A stretch of DNA of 64,000 nucleotides from Merluccius polli (lineage: Eukaryota > Chordata > Actinopteri > Gadiformes > Merlucciidae), in NCBI GenBank assembly GCA_030340625.1, contig JAOPHQ010001995.1, forward strand, positions 441,878 through 505,877, written 5' to 3'. Below the pieces are notes generated by a model. It searched no databases. It was not told where the DNA came from and was given only the letters and a program-made list of their open reading frames with translations. Positions 1-9,593 of this stretch are shown piece after piece; the first letter of the stretch is position 1; every line of letters begins with the position of its first letter. The position numbers were made by a program, and so were the translations under genes.

Positions 1-26
1 AGTGTTCAGGCCAGTCAAGAATCATC

Positions 27-877
27 ATGTATTGGGTAGTATTAATAATAATGATAATCCGCCAGTGGAATGCAAGAAGCTTAATTGCTAATGGTCAGGA
101 GTTTAAGCAATTCATATATAGTCAACAGGAAAAGCCAGACATATTGTGCATCCAGGAATCCTGGTTAAAACCAAACCTAGATTTTATTATTAAAGGATAC
201 GTGACAGTTAGAAGAGACAGGGAGGAAGGGACAGGAGGTGGATGTGTCACGTTTGTAAAAGAAGGCATTCCCTATAGGGTTATCGATATTGGAGTTGAGA
301 TGGAGAGTATTATAATAGAAGTATGGGTAGGAAAGAGGAAACTGCGGATAATAAACTTGTATAACCCATGCAGAAAACTGGACATTAAGAAACTGGAAGA
401 AATGGAAGGCAAGAGCAATGGAAACACAGTGTGGTGTGGAGATTTTAATGCTCATAATACACTATGGGGGAGTGAGAAGAATGACCGCAATGGGGAGATA
501 GTGGAGGAGTTGTTAGATGGGCAGAATCTGGTTTGTGTGAATGATGGGAGAAGGACAAGGATAGATGTAAATACTGGGAAAGAGTCATCTTTAGATCTGA
601 CAATAGTGACCTATGCACTAGTGCCATTATGTGAGTGGAGTGTATACCAAAAAGGGACTATAGGAAGTGATCACTATCCTATACATAATAAAATAAATAT
701 AGCAACAGTACAGGCCAAGGAGAGATTGGGGGGAAGATGGATCTTGGAAAAAGCTAATTGGGTAGAATTCACAAAGGAATGTGACAAAAATCTTTCTCAG
801 ATTAGTGATAATATGGGAGTGGAAATGATGGATAGGGAAATAAAGCAGGGAATCATTTCAGCAGCAACCAGTTCTAT
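27..877 (+). pseudogene. LINE ORF2 endonuclease domain (I-group)
   Basis: This is the N-terminal part of a non-LTR retrotransposon ORF2: an exonuclease-endonuclease-phosphatase domain that nicks target DNA to prime reverse transcription. Visible motifs are QWNARS near the start, the Glu-containing IQESWL, GDFNAHN (residues about 139-145) and GSDHYPI (about 213-219). The reading frame is open until an Academ-like transposon interrupts it after base 877; the same protein resumes in frame at 6817. The RT lies at 6817-8369 and RNase H at 9594-10675, so the order is EEP-RT-RNase H. This order fits the I superfamily (I or Nimb-like clades) rather than L1, L2 or RTE. ORF1 is not visible and probably lies off the left edge. 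Confidence 0.85.
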
Positions 878-1033
878 TAGTGGGGCTGCTTAAGTCCATT
901 TTTGAGCCGAATCGTTCACTTCATGGTACAAGCACCAAATTTGGTACAAATGATGTCCAGGACATACCTTCTAATAAAAGTACGTTGCCCAGCTGAAAAT
1001 CCAAGAGGGCCGCCAGTTTTCAAGATGGCCGCC
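878..1033 (+). repeat. 5' terminal inverted repeat of Academ-like element
   Basis: It matches the reverse complement of 6669-6813 with scattered mismatches and small gaps. Shared blocks include ATCGTTCACTT, GGTACAAGC, CCAAATTTGGTAC, AAAAGTACGTTGCCCA and TTCAAGATGGCCGCC. Confidence 0.85.
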
Positions 1034-1331
1034 TCGTCAAACGCCAAAAAAAGGTTTTCGAGGTAGAACTTGAATTAACAGAAGAATGTTAATGATCCAA
1101 GCATCAAAATGAATGTATTATGACTGGAATAACTCGATGGTGTCAATTGAATTCCAATATGGCCACCAATTTTCAAGATAATGGCTATTAAATGACTAAA
1201 AAGTAGCGTTTTCGCGTTTTTTCTTCAGTTTTCTGCAATGATCTTAAGTGAAAATCTGCAGAATTCTGAGGGATGTGTTTTTTGTGTGAATCATTTGTGA
1301 AAATGTGTCCAAACTTTTGACTGTCACTCAC

Positions 1332-1363
<32 letters not shown>

Positions 1364-1946
1364 CACACACATACAGCAACACAAGCGTTCTTTACTGAAA
1401 TAAAAGTACTAATTTAGCAATATAAATGATAATTCATTAAAATTCTGTGGTCAACATTTATTGGTTAGTAATTTTTTATAAGAGTGATGTCAAAGCACAA
1501 CCAGGGCACACTGGTGACATCACTGCTGTGAGACTCAGCATGGGGTTCAGTGTCAGCTTGTAGTGTACTAACTGTAGTTGTAGTTTACTAACTGTTGTAG
1601 TGGTGTACTCACTGTAGTTGTAGTATACTTTAGTGTCCCAAATGCTATCTAATAAGCCCCTGTATAGACTCAACTAGAAGTTTAGTTAGTTGTAGTATTG
1701 TAGTTAGATAGCCGCACCTGAATTGACAGGATGTGCCAGCGCGGGATAGCCGAGCCAAGGGTAACGGGGCTTTAGTTACCTGGATGGTGTACAGATCGCA
1801 CGGGATTTATGGCACTGGATGAACGATCGGGCTAGGTGTAGGGCACCAGATACTTGAACCTAGTTGCATCCCATATTCCAATGTGCTATGATATTTTGTA
1901 TGTTTGGGTGGTAAAAGGATAATCCCTCGACCTTCAACTGTATAAG
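1034..1946 (+). other. 5' non-coding region of Academ-like element
   Basis: About 0.9 kb between the TIR and the transposase start. It holds a CA microsatellite and a GTAGT-rich repetitive stretch (about 1560-1700, degenerate repeats of TAGTTGTAGT and ACTAACTG). I see no convincing core promoter or coding segment; the region must carry the transposase promoter if the gene is active. Confidence 0.5.
1330..1371 (+). repeat. (CA)n microsatellite
   Basis: A run of CA dinucleotides with one CG interruption, inside the 5' non-coding part of the Academ-like element. Confidence 0.95.
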
Positions 1947-4900
1947 ATGTCTGCCGATAATCCATTGAGTTGTGCTACTAAAACTGACTGGAGCAAGTGT
2001 TGCCTCTGTCAGACAGATACAAAAGCAGCGTTGAAGTCTCCCCCTACCCGTTATGAGTGTAGTTCTGACGGCTATTCCATGATAGCCAAAAACATACCTC
2101 TATTTCAGGCAATCAACCTGTTGCCCATCAGGTTAGACACATCCAGATTGGATGATGGAGGTGGCATTGAGGATACATTGAGGCGAAACGGTGCAATGTA
2201 TCACCAAAATTGTCGCAAAATGTTTAGCAACTACAAACTCAAGCGTGCCACTAAAAGAGCAGCTGAAACTCAAAATGATCCTGAAGGACATCAAAAAATT
2301 CGAAGGGCTAGCACTGAAGTACAGCAGTGTTTCTTATGCGAAAAGATGGAACCAACATCAGAGATGCGACAAGCCATGACCATGCAGCTGAATGAGAGGC
2401 TCAATGAATGTGCTCGTAACCTTAATGACGGAAAGCTTCTGGCATTATTGAGTGGCGGAGATGTGGTGGCCCTAGAACTTAAATACCACTGGTCTTGCTT
2501 AACGGACCTGTATCACAGAGAGAGGGCACACATTAAAGCGGAAAAACAAGAAAAAATCCAGTCGTCTCAAGAAAAGGAAGCCTTTCATTTGGTGTTCTCT
2601 GAACTTCTGACCTATGTCATTGAGGCAAAAAAAACAAACAGTGATGGGCCTTCTGTGTTCCGACTTGCTGAATTGGTTAGTCTTTACAGGGAGAGACTTA
2701 AGCAGTTTGGGACAGACCTACCTGATGTGAATGCGACCCGACTGAAAGAAAGGCTTTTGGCAGAGATACCTGGACTTGTAGCCTACAAGAAAGGGCGAGA
2801 TATACTTCTGGCATTTGAAAAAGATGTTGGTCCAGTCTTGTCAGAAGCGTCATCCGATGCTGATGCCATTATTCTCGCCAAAGCTGCCCAGATATTGCGC
2901 AGGCACATGGTGAATCACAAGTCTAAGTTTGAGGGCAATCTCTATGAGAGTTCAGTGCACGATTCCTTTCCTCCAGCTCTACTTCAGTTTGTCTGTATGA
3001 TTGAACATGGGGCAGATATAAAATCTCAGCTGAAATTTGAAGCGAACATTTTTTCAGCTCAGTTGGGAGATGCAGTTGTAAACAGATACATTGAAGAAGG
3101 TCTGGTTTGTCCCCCCAAACTAAGAAAAGGCCTCTTCTGCACAAGTGCAATGGATAACATCGATCACAATCCTTCATCTACAACTGCGACTTCATCATTT
3201 CATGGAACCAGCATCTCCATCTTCCAACATACATCATCAGAAAATCAAGGCGAAGTTCGAGAACCAATTCTTATTAAGAACAGCAGTGTAAAGAAAGTCC
3301 CGGAACTTCCTGATTCCTATACAAATGTCCACCCTGCTTTCTTCACAAAAAAGAAGCCATCTCCTCCAAAGGGCAATGTCACATATGCATCTCTGCCAAC
3401 TCTCCTCCTGACAAATGAATATGAATGGCTGCAGAAGGTTAGCCTAACACAAGATGTAGATGATGTGGTTAACATCACTTGGGCAGCTCACCATGCAGAG
3501 AAGAAGCGAGGTCTTGCATTTGATGTGAGCATTACCTCACTCTTCCCCCTTCTTCGTGATGAGGCCCATTCTATTGCCACAGTGAGGCATACCATGAACA
3601 AAGTCAGGGATGCTATTGTACACCTCAACCCTGGTCAGGTCCCTGTGATAACTGCAGACCAGCCTATTTATTCTATTGCCAAACAAGTCCAGTGGCACTG
3701 GCCTGACCTGTATGGTGAGGACAAATTTGTTGTAATGTTTGGCGGTCTCCACATAGAGATGGCTGCATTCAGATCACTTGGGACCCTGCTTCAGAGTAGT
3801 GGGTGGACAGGTGCTCTTGTGGAGGCTGGGGTGGCCTCTTCAGGAACAGCTGACTCCTTTCTTTCTGCCTCAAGTGTCACAAGAACACGCCACATGCACC
3901 AAGTTACAGCATGCTGTCTGTACATGCTCCGAAAGGAAGCATATGAGTACCATTGTGCAGAACAGAATGATGGAGCGCTGAATTTCAATGACTGGTGTGA
4001 GAAGTGCAGGAAGGAGAGTCCTCAGTTTCAATTCTGGGAGCTTGTGTTGTCAATGGAATTGGTGATTTTCTCGCTGGTCAGGTCTTTCAGAGAGGCTAAC
4101 TTCAACTTGTATTGTCAAGCACTGTCTGCTCTAATCCCCTTCTTCTTTGCAAACAACAATGTGAACTATGCTCGATGGCTCCCCATTCACCTCAGAGACA
4201 TGGTTTCTTTGGAGCAAACTCACCCTCAGATTTTCAATGAATTTCAGCTGGGAAAGTTTGTGGTCCACAAGACTCACAGGGAGTTCTCAGGCATAGCCAT
4301 TGACCAAGCTCACGAGCAGGCTAATGCAGTTGTTAAAGGTGATGGTGGTGCCATTGGAGTTACTGAGGATCCATCTGCACTGAGGCGGTGGATGGTGTCT
4401 GGACCAGAAGTTAGCCAGTTAGTCAACCAGTATGAGTTGGCATCTGAGGTCAATGAAGCAACTGAAGATATCAGGCATCATGAGCAGACTCGTCAGTCTC
4501 AGAAGTCCTTCACTGACAAGGTCCAGAGGTTGTTTGCTGTGATGAAGGATCTGGGTAATCCTTTTCAGGAAGAGTCCAAAGATCTGCTCACATTGGACAC
4601 AAAAAACATTGCACATCCCAGTGCTGCTGAGCTTGTAAGAACTCACTTTGAGAAAGGTCAAGTTGCCTTCAGAGACTTTTTCAATGGTCTGGGTGATGAG
4701 ACTTCCTTCTATAGGCCGATTAAAAAGAACAAAGTTGACTTCTTTCGCCAAGAAGCAGCTTCAGCTTGCAGTGACATGAAGAAGCAGGTACTCAAAGATG
4801 ACTGTCGCCTGTTCTCACAGCTCTTTATATCCTGCCAATCACGAGAGTGTGACCTGCTTGAGTTCTTTAAGCATGAGAATCAGTCTTTCCCTGCAGCACT

Positions 4901-6203
4901 GAGCGACACAGGGAAACTCTACTACGGCCAGAAGTCTCAGCTTGCAAACATTTTGGAAGCTACCATTTCTCCTCCTGACAAACAACCAGAATGTGGTGCT
5001 ATTATCATTGATGGTTCCTCTCTTGTGTATTCATTGTCTCCAAAGACATCAAAGACCTTTGAGGAATATGCTGTCCAAGATGTAGTTCCAAAGATCCAGG
5101 CATACTCATCAAAGTATGAGCGAACAGACATAATTTTTTATGTCTACTGGACTTCAAGCCTGAAGGCTGAAACAAGGTCAAACAGAGGTAAGGGAGGTCG
5201 ACGTAGAGTGACCGACAAAACCAAACTACCGCCCAACTGGAAAAGCTTCTTGCGAGACAATGAAAACAAGACTGAACTCTTTGGGTTCCTAGCAGAGAAG
5301 ATAGTGACCTTGTGTCCTGACAATGTCGTAGTTGTGACCAAAGGAGAGCAGGCTCTTTCAAACAAACCCATCAGCCTTGAAGGTTTAAGTCCTTGCAACC
5401 ACGAAGAAGCTGACTCCAGAATCTTCACACATGCTCTTCATGCAGCCAAGCAACAGATAAAGTCTGTGTTGATTAAGGCATGCGACACAGATATTCTTGT
5501 GGTTGCAGTCAATGTTTTTGCGACTCTTCAGGATGCAGGCTTGGAAAAGATCTGGATAGAATTTGGCCAGGGTCAGTCCATTAGGTGGTTGCCAATTCAT
5601 GATATGGTGGTGAATCTTGGCCCAGAGAAATCCAGTGGCATGCTGTTCTTCCATGCCTTCACTGGCTGCGATGTTGTGTCAGCTTTCCGTGGTAAAAGCA
5701 AGAAAAGTGCATGGCAAGCATGGGAGGTTTGCCCTGAAGTTAGTCCTGTCTTCAAAAAGCTCAGCCAATACCCACCTATCATAGAAGATGCAGACCTCAA
5801 CATCCTTGAGAAGTTTGTCATCACCATGTATGACAAGCAAAGTACTACATGCAAGGTTGATGAGGCAAGACTGGACTTGTTTGCTCGGAAGCAAAGGTCT
5901 TATGATGCCATTCCACCAACAAGCGCATCCCTCGTTCAGCATGTGAAACGGTCTGCTTTCCAAGCTGCCTGCATATGGGGCCAAGCAACAGTGTGCAAAA
6001 TGCAAACTGAAAGTCCTGCCAACTGGGGCTGGCAAAAAGATGGTCAGATCTGGCAAGTTCTCTGGACAACCCTTCCACCCATTGCTCAGACTTGTGAGCA
6101 GTTGACAAAATGTGGCTGCAAGACTGAATGCCAAGGACGATGCAAATGCTATCGCTTCGGCCTGAAGTGCACACAGTTGTGTGCCTGTGCATGTGAGGGC
6201 TAA
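1947..6203 (+). CDS. Academ-like transposase with XPG/PIN-like nuclease and Cys-rich tail (1,418 aa)
   Basis: A single uninterrupted ORF, probably the transposase. Visible in order: CxxC-type cysteine clusters at residues about 18-21, then YHQNC, CFLCEK and HWSC at about 85-185, which look like metal-binding modules; a helical middle region; from about residue 1015 an acidic nuclease-like core with IIIDGSS, EEADSR (about 1152) and CDTDILVVA (about 1178), then FTGCDVVSAF (about 1238); and a C-terminal tail from about 1388 with nine cysteines in KCGCKTECQGRCKC-type spacing. The spaced acidic motifs resemble the XPG/PIN fold reported for Academ transposases. No helicase motifs are seen. The ATG at 1947 is the first of the frame. 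No frameshift or stop is present, which is unusual here and suggests recent arrival. The TIRs on both sides support it being the element's own gene. Confidence 0.75.
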   Translation: MSADNPLSCATKTDWSKCCLCQTDTKAALKSPPTRYECSSDGYSMIAKNIPLFQAINLLPIRLDTSRLDDGGGIEDTLRRNGAMYHQNCRKMFSNYKLKRATKRAAETQNDPEGHQKIRRASTEVQQCFLCEKMEPTSEMRQAMTMQLNERLNECARNLNDGKLLALLSGGDVVALELKYHWSCLTDLYHRERAHIKAEKQEKIQSSQEKEAFHLVFSELLTYVIEAKKTNSDGPSVFRLAELVSLYRERLKQFGTDLPDVNATRLKERLLAEIPGLVAYKKGRDILLAFEKDVGPVLSEASSDADAIILAKAAQILRRHMVNHKSKFEGNLYESSVHDSFPPALLQFVCMIEHGADIKSQLKFEANIFSAQLGDAVVNRYIEEGLVCPPKLRKGLFCTSAMDNIDHNPSSTTATSSFHGTSISIFQHTSSENQGEVREPILIKNSSVKKVPELPDSYTNVHPAFFTKKKPSPPKGNVTYASLPTLLLTNEYEWLQKVSLTQDVDDVVNITWAAHHAEKKRGLAFDVSITSLFPLLRDEAHSIATVRHTMNKVRDAIVHLNPGQVPVITADQPIYSIAKQVQWHWPDLYGEDKFVVMFGGLHIEMAAFRSLGTLLQSSGWTGALVEAGVASSGTADSFLSASSVTRTRHMHQVTACCLYMLRKEAYEYHCAEQNDGALNFNDWCEKCRKESPQFQFWELVLSMELVIFSLVRSFREANFNLYCQALSALIPFFFANNNVNYARWLPIHLRDMVSLEQTHPQIFNEFQLGKFVVHKTHREFSGIAIDQAHEQANAVVKGDGGAIGVTEDPSALRRWMVSGPEVSQLVNQYELASEVNEATEDIRHHEQTRQSQKSFTDKVQRLFAVMKDLGNPFQEESKDLLTLDTKNIAHPSAAELVRTHFEKGQVAFRDFFNGLGDETSFYRPIKKNKVDFFRQEAASACSDMKKQVLKDDCRLFSQLFISCQSRECDLLEFFKHENQSFPAALSDTGKLYYGQKSQLANILEATISPPDKQPECGAIIIDGSSLVYSLSPKTSKTFEEYAVQDVVPKIQAYSSKYERTDIIFYVYWTSSLKAETRSNRGKGGRRRVTDKTKLPPNWKSFLRDNENKTELFGFLAEKIVTLCPDNVVVVTKGEQALSNKPISLEGLSPCNHEEADSRIFTHALHAAKQQIKSVLIKACDTDILVVAVNVFATLQDAGLEKIWIEFGQGQSIRWLPIHDMVVNLGPEKSSGMLFFHAFTGCDVVSAFRGKSKKSAWQAWEVCPEVSPVFKKLSQYPPIIEDADLNILEKFVITMYDKQSTTCKVDEARLDLFARKQRSYDAIPPTSASLVQHVKRSAFQAACIWGQATVCKMQTESPANWGWQKDGQIWQVLWTTLPPIAQTCEQLTKCGCKTECQGRCKCYRFGLKCTQLCACACEG

Positions 6204-6668
6204 GAAAATAGAACAACCAAGTTTAAGTTGAATGTTTGAGTTGGATATTTGTATTATTATTTTTTACGTTATGTTGATTCAAGTTCTGGATCGTAAAACA
6301 TGCAGCCTATGCTTTGACACCTTTTCTGTGTTTTTATACCGTTATCTAAAAATAAAAAAAAAAATAAAAAAAAATAGCCTATACAAAAAAAAATTAAAAA
6401 AAATGGGGGAGACAAAGACAGCCTCTACGTGGCCTCCCCTACAAGTAGCTTACAGGTCCAAAAGCTTTAAGTGAAACTAATGTCTTTGTTTGTGAGTGTT
6501 TTTTTCATTTAATTCGCATTGTATCATCATAATATTCAATAATTTTGATTTTCTAAATGCAGAGTTGTATTTCTCATGTGCAAAAACACATATTTCAATG
6601 TATAAACCATCAGAATAGGACTATTCAATCAAAATATAGTTCAAACGCTGTTTCAAACCACTTCGAAT
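6204..6668 (+). other. 3' non-coding region of Academ-like element
   Basis: AT-rich sequence with A-rich runs around 6348-6402 and an AATAAAA motif at about 6350 that could serve as a poly(A) signal. No coding feature is visible. Confidence 0.5.
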
Positions 6669-6813
6669 GGCGGCCATCTTGAAAAATGGTGGCCACTTTG
6701 TTTGTTCAAGTGGGCAACGTACTTTTATGAGATAATAGGTCCAAAAGCACTTGTGTACCAAATTTGGCGCTTGTACCACAAAGTGAACGATTTTTCATTA
6801 ATGTGCTCCACTA
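6669..6813 (-). repeat. 3' terminal inverted repeat of Academ-like element
   Basis: Inverted partner of 878-1033. The inner end starts GGCGGCCATCTTG and the outer end is CCACTA, followed by the TAT duplication at 6814-6816. Confidence 0.85.
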
Positions 6814-6816
6814 TAT

Positions 6817-8369
6817 ACCTAAAAGTACAGGCAGGAAGGAAAGTAAGTTGGGATGAATCCCATGGTGGGATGAACAATTCAAGGAAGCAGTTAAAAGTAG
6901 AAATAAAGCGTTTAAATTAGTTAAAAGATACCATAGCTTTCAACACCTGATCCAATATAAACAAGCGCAAGCAGTGGTAAGGAAAACAATAAGACAAGCA
7001 AAGAGATTGTATTGGAGGAAGTTTTGTGGATCAATTGGGAGCAGTACTAAGATAGGAGAAGTCTGGGGAATGTTGAAAAAAATGGGTGGAGATAGGAAGG
7101 ACTGGAATTACCCAGTCATGAGTTCTGGAAATGAGGTAGCTGTAACCAATAAAGAAAAGGCAGAGTTAATGGTTAAAACGTTTGTTGTGGTGCACAGCTC
7201 AAATAATTTAACTGAGGAGGGAAGACAGGGTAGAGAGAAAACTAGAGATGTAAACAGGGAGGAATTAAAAAGAAAGGACAGTAGGGAAAATGAGTTAAAT
7301 GTACCATTTACCATTGGAGAAATGAAAAGAGCAATAGCAAAAACAAGAAGGAGTGCACCAGGTAAAGATAGAATATGTTATACTATGATCAAACATCTAA
7401 GTGAGGGGGGGACTAATCAAAGTTTTATCATTATTCAATAAAGTATGGAAAGAGGGTAAAATCCCACGAAGCTGGAAGGAGGCAATAATCATCCCAATTA
7501 GGAAGCCTGGGAAAGATCTAAGTAAGCCAATAAACTACAGACCCATAGCTCTTACATCACATATAGGAAAAATAATGGAGAGAATGATTAATGAGAGGCT
7601 CATGCACTATATAGAAAAGAGGGGACTGGTGTCTAAGTATCAAAGTGGATTTAGAAGAGGTAGGAGCACAATGGATCCAGTGTTGTGTCTAGAGGATGAT
7701 ATCAGAAAAGCACAGGTAAATAAAGAAATTGTGGCTGCAGTGTACTTTGATGTTGAAAAAGCATATGATATGTTGTGGAGAGAAGGCTTGCTGATTAAGG
7801 TGCATAAAATGGGAATTGAGGGAAATTTATTTAACTGGGTTATGGATTTTCTGAGGGAAAGGGTCATCCAGGTTAAAATTGGGTCAGAAGTTTCAGAAAG
7901 GTTTATTGTAGAGAATGGTACGCCGCAGGGGAGTGTTATAAGTCCGACACTATTTACAATAATGATAAATGATATATTTGATAACATACCAACAGGAATG
8001 GGAAGATCTTTGGTTGCGGATGATGGGGCACTATGGAAGAGGGGAGGGAATATAGATCATATAGTTAAGAAGTTACAGGAAGGGATAGACCAAGTGGAAA
8101 AATGGGGATTAGAGTGGGGATTTAACTTTTCAGTGGAAAAAAGTAATGTACTTTTCAAAAAAGAAAATCAATGAAAATAAAAAGTTAAACTTGTATGGAA
8201 AGAACTTAGAGAGAATAAATAGTTTTCGATTCTTGGGAATGACTTTTGATTCCAGGTTAACATGGAGAGAACATGTAAAAGGTATAGTAAGAAAGTGTAA
8301 GGGAGTATTGAATATTATGAGATGTTTGTCCGGATTAAAATGGGGAGCTGATTTTATGTCATTAAAATA
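6817..8369 (+). pseudogene. LINE reverse transcriptase domain (I-group), broken
   Basis: Continuation of the LINE ORF2. A WW-containing linker near 6860 leads to the RT: RSAPGKD (about 7350), NYRPIALTS, YQSGFRRGRST, FDVEKAYD, GTPQGSVISP and VADD at the catalytic YxDD position, where Y/F is replaced. The protein is spread over two frames with a shift near 7390-7440 and a premature stop near 6855, so this copy cannot make a full polyprotein. The RT ends in thumb-like sequence (FRFLGMTFDSRLTW) where a mariner element inserted at 8371. The family normally carries RNase H C-terminally, as found after 9594. Confidence 0.85.
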
Positions 8370-8371
8370 TA

Positions 8372-8401
8372 CACTCACCGGCCACTTTATTAGGTACACC
8401 T
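8372..8401 (+). repeat. 5' TIR of mariner element
   Basis: 30 bp beginning CACTCACCGGCCACTTTATT, identical to the reverse complement of 9562-9591. Confidence 0.95.
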
Positions 8402-8518
8402 GTCCAACTGCTCGTTAACGCAAATTTCTAATCAGCCAATCACATGGCAGCAACTCAATGCATTTAGGCATGTAGACATGGTCAGGACGATCTGCTGCAG
8501 TTCAAACCGAGCATCAGA

Positions 8519-9559
8519 ATGGGGAAGAAAGGTGATTTAAGTGACTTTGAACGTGGCATGGTTGTTGGTGCCAGACGGGCTGGTCTGAGTATTTCAGAGA
8601 CTGCTGATCTACTGGGATTTTCACGCACAACCATCTCTAGGGTTTACAGAGAATGGTCAGAAAAAGAGAAAATATCCAGTGAGCGGCAGTTCTGTGGGCG
8701 CAAATGCCTTGTTGATGCTAGAGGTCAGAGGAGAATGGCCAGACTGGTTCGAGCTGATAGAAAGGCAACTGTAACTCAAATAACCACTCGTTACAACAGA
8801 GGTATGCAGAAGAGCATCTCTGAACGCACAACACGTCGAACCTTGAGGCGGATGGGCTACAGCAGCAGAAGACCACACCGGGTGCCACTCCTGTCAGCTA
8901 AGAACAGGAAACTGAGGCTACAATTCGCACAGGCTCACCAAAATTGGACAATCGAAGATTGGAAAAACGTTGCCTGGTCTGATGAGTCTCGATTTCTGCT
9001 GCGACATTCGGATGGTAGGGTCAGAATTTGGCGTCAACAACATGGAAGCATGGATCCATCCTGCCTTGTATCAACGGTTCAGGCTGGTGGTGGTGGTGTA
9101 ATGGTGTGGGGGATATTTTCCTGGCACACTTTGGGCTTATTAGTACCAATTGAGCATCGTGTCAAAGCCACAGACTACCTGAGTATTGTTGCTGACCATG
9201 TCCATCCCTTTATGACCACAGTGTACCCATCTTCTGATGGCTACTTCCAGCAGGATAACGCGCCATGTCATAAAGCGCGAATCATCTCAGACTGGTTTCT
9301 TGAACATGACAATGAGTTCACTGTACTCAAATGGCCTCCACAGTCACCAGATCTCAATCCAATAGAACACCTTTGGGATGTGGTGGAACGGGAGATTCGC
9401 ATCATGGATGTGCAGCCGACAAATCTGCAGCAACTGCGTGATGCTATCATGTCAATATGGACCAAACTCTCTGAGGAATGTTTCCAGTACCTTGTTGAAT
9501 CTGTGCCACGAAGGATTAAGGCAGTTCTGAAGGCAAAAGGGGGTCCAACCCGGTACTAG
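8519..9559 (+). CDS. Tc1/mariner DD36E transposase (346 aa)
   Basis: Cut-and-paste transposase that binds the TIRs and inserts at TA. N-terminal paired-like helix-turn-helix domains occupy residues about 9-47 (SISETADLLGFSRTTIS) and about 60-115 (RTTRRTLRRMGYSSRRPHR). The RNase H-like catalytic domain has Asp155 in WSDESRF, Asp246 in FQQDNAPCHKA and Glu283 in NPIEHLWD. Exactly 36 residues lie between the last two acids. Length is normal for the family and the frame has no stops. The ATG at 8519 lies 147 bp inside the 5' TIR end, and the stop lies just before the 3' TIR. Confidence 0.92.
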   Translation: MGKKGDLSDFERGMVVGARRAGLSISETADLLGFSRTTISRVYREWSEKEKISSERQFCGRKCLVDARGQRRMARLVRADRKATVTQITTRYNRGMQKSISERTTRRTLRRMGYSSRRPHRVPLLSAKNRKLRLQFAQAHQNWTIEDWKNVAWSDESRFLLRHSDGRVRIWRQQHGSMDPSCLVSTVQAGGGGVMVWGIFSWHTLGLLVPIEHRVKATDYLSIVADHVHPFMTTVYPSSDGYFQQDNAPCHKARIISDWFLEHDNEFTVLKWPPQSPDLNPIEHLWDVVEREIRIMDVQPTNLQQLRDAIMSIWTKLSEECFQYLVESVPRRIKAVLKAKGGPTRY

Positions 9560-9561
9560 CA

Positions 9562-9591
9562 AGGTGTACCTAATAAAGTGGCCGGTGAGTG
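9562..9591 (-). repeat. 3' TIR of mariner element
   Basis: 30-bp inverted partner of 8372-8401, ending GGCCGGTGAGTG, then TA. Confidence 0.95.
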
Positions 9592-9593
9592 TA

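Larger units (their letters stand above)
878..6813 (+). mobile_element. Academ-like DNA transposon, apparently complete
   Basis: A 5.9-kb DNA transposon inserted in the LINE ORF2. The ends are imperfect inverted repeats of about 145-156 bp, with outermost bases TAGTGG and CCACTA. TAT flanks both sides, and removing the element plus one TAT restores the LINE reading frame exactly, so the boundaries are secure. One long ORF fills the centre. A 3-bp duplication, long TIRs, a Cys-rich N-terminus and an XPG/PIN-like nuclease region fit what I know of the Academ superfamily. The superfamily name is inference; the element itself is directly visible. Confidence 0.75.
8372..9591 (+). mobile_element. 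Tc1/mariner transposon, DD36E (Incomer-like), intact
   Basis: A 1,220-bp element with perfect 30-bp inverted repeats and TA duplications on both sides (8370-8371 and 9592-9593). It is inserted in the RT thumb region of the I-group LINE. TIRs are perfect and the ORF is open, so this copy looks recent and potentially autonomous. The 36-residue spacing between the second and third catalytic acids points to the DD36E (Incomer) family rather than classic DD34E Tc1. Confidence 0.9.

Noticed and set aside
1741..1790. Possible tRNA around the sequence GCGGGATAGCCGAGCC
   Set aside because: The A-box-like start has no matching B box at a proper distance.
2923..6216. Minus-strand frames within the Academ ORF
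   Set aside because: They overlap the strong plus-strand ORF and lack any recognisable motif.
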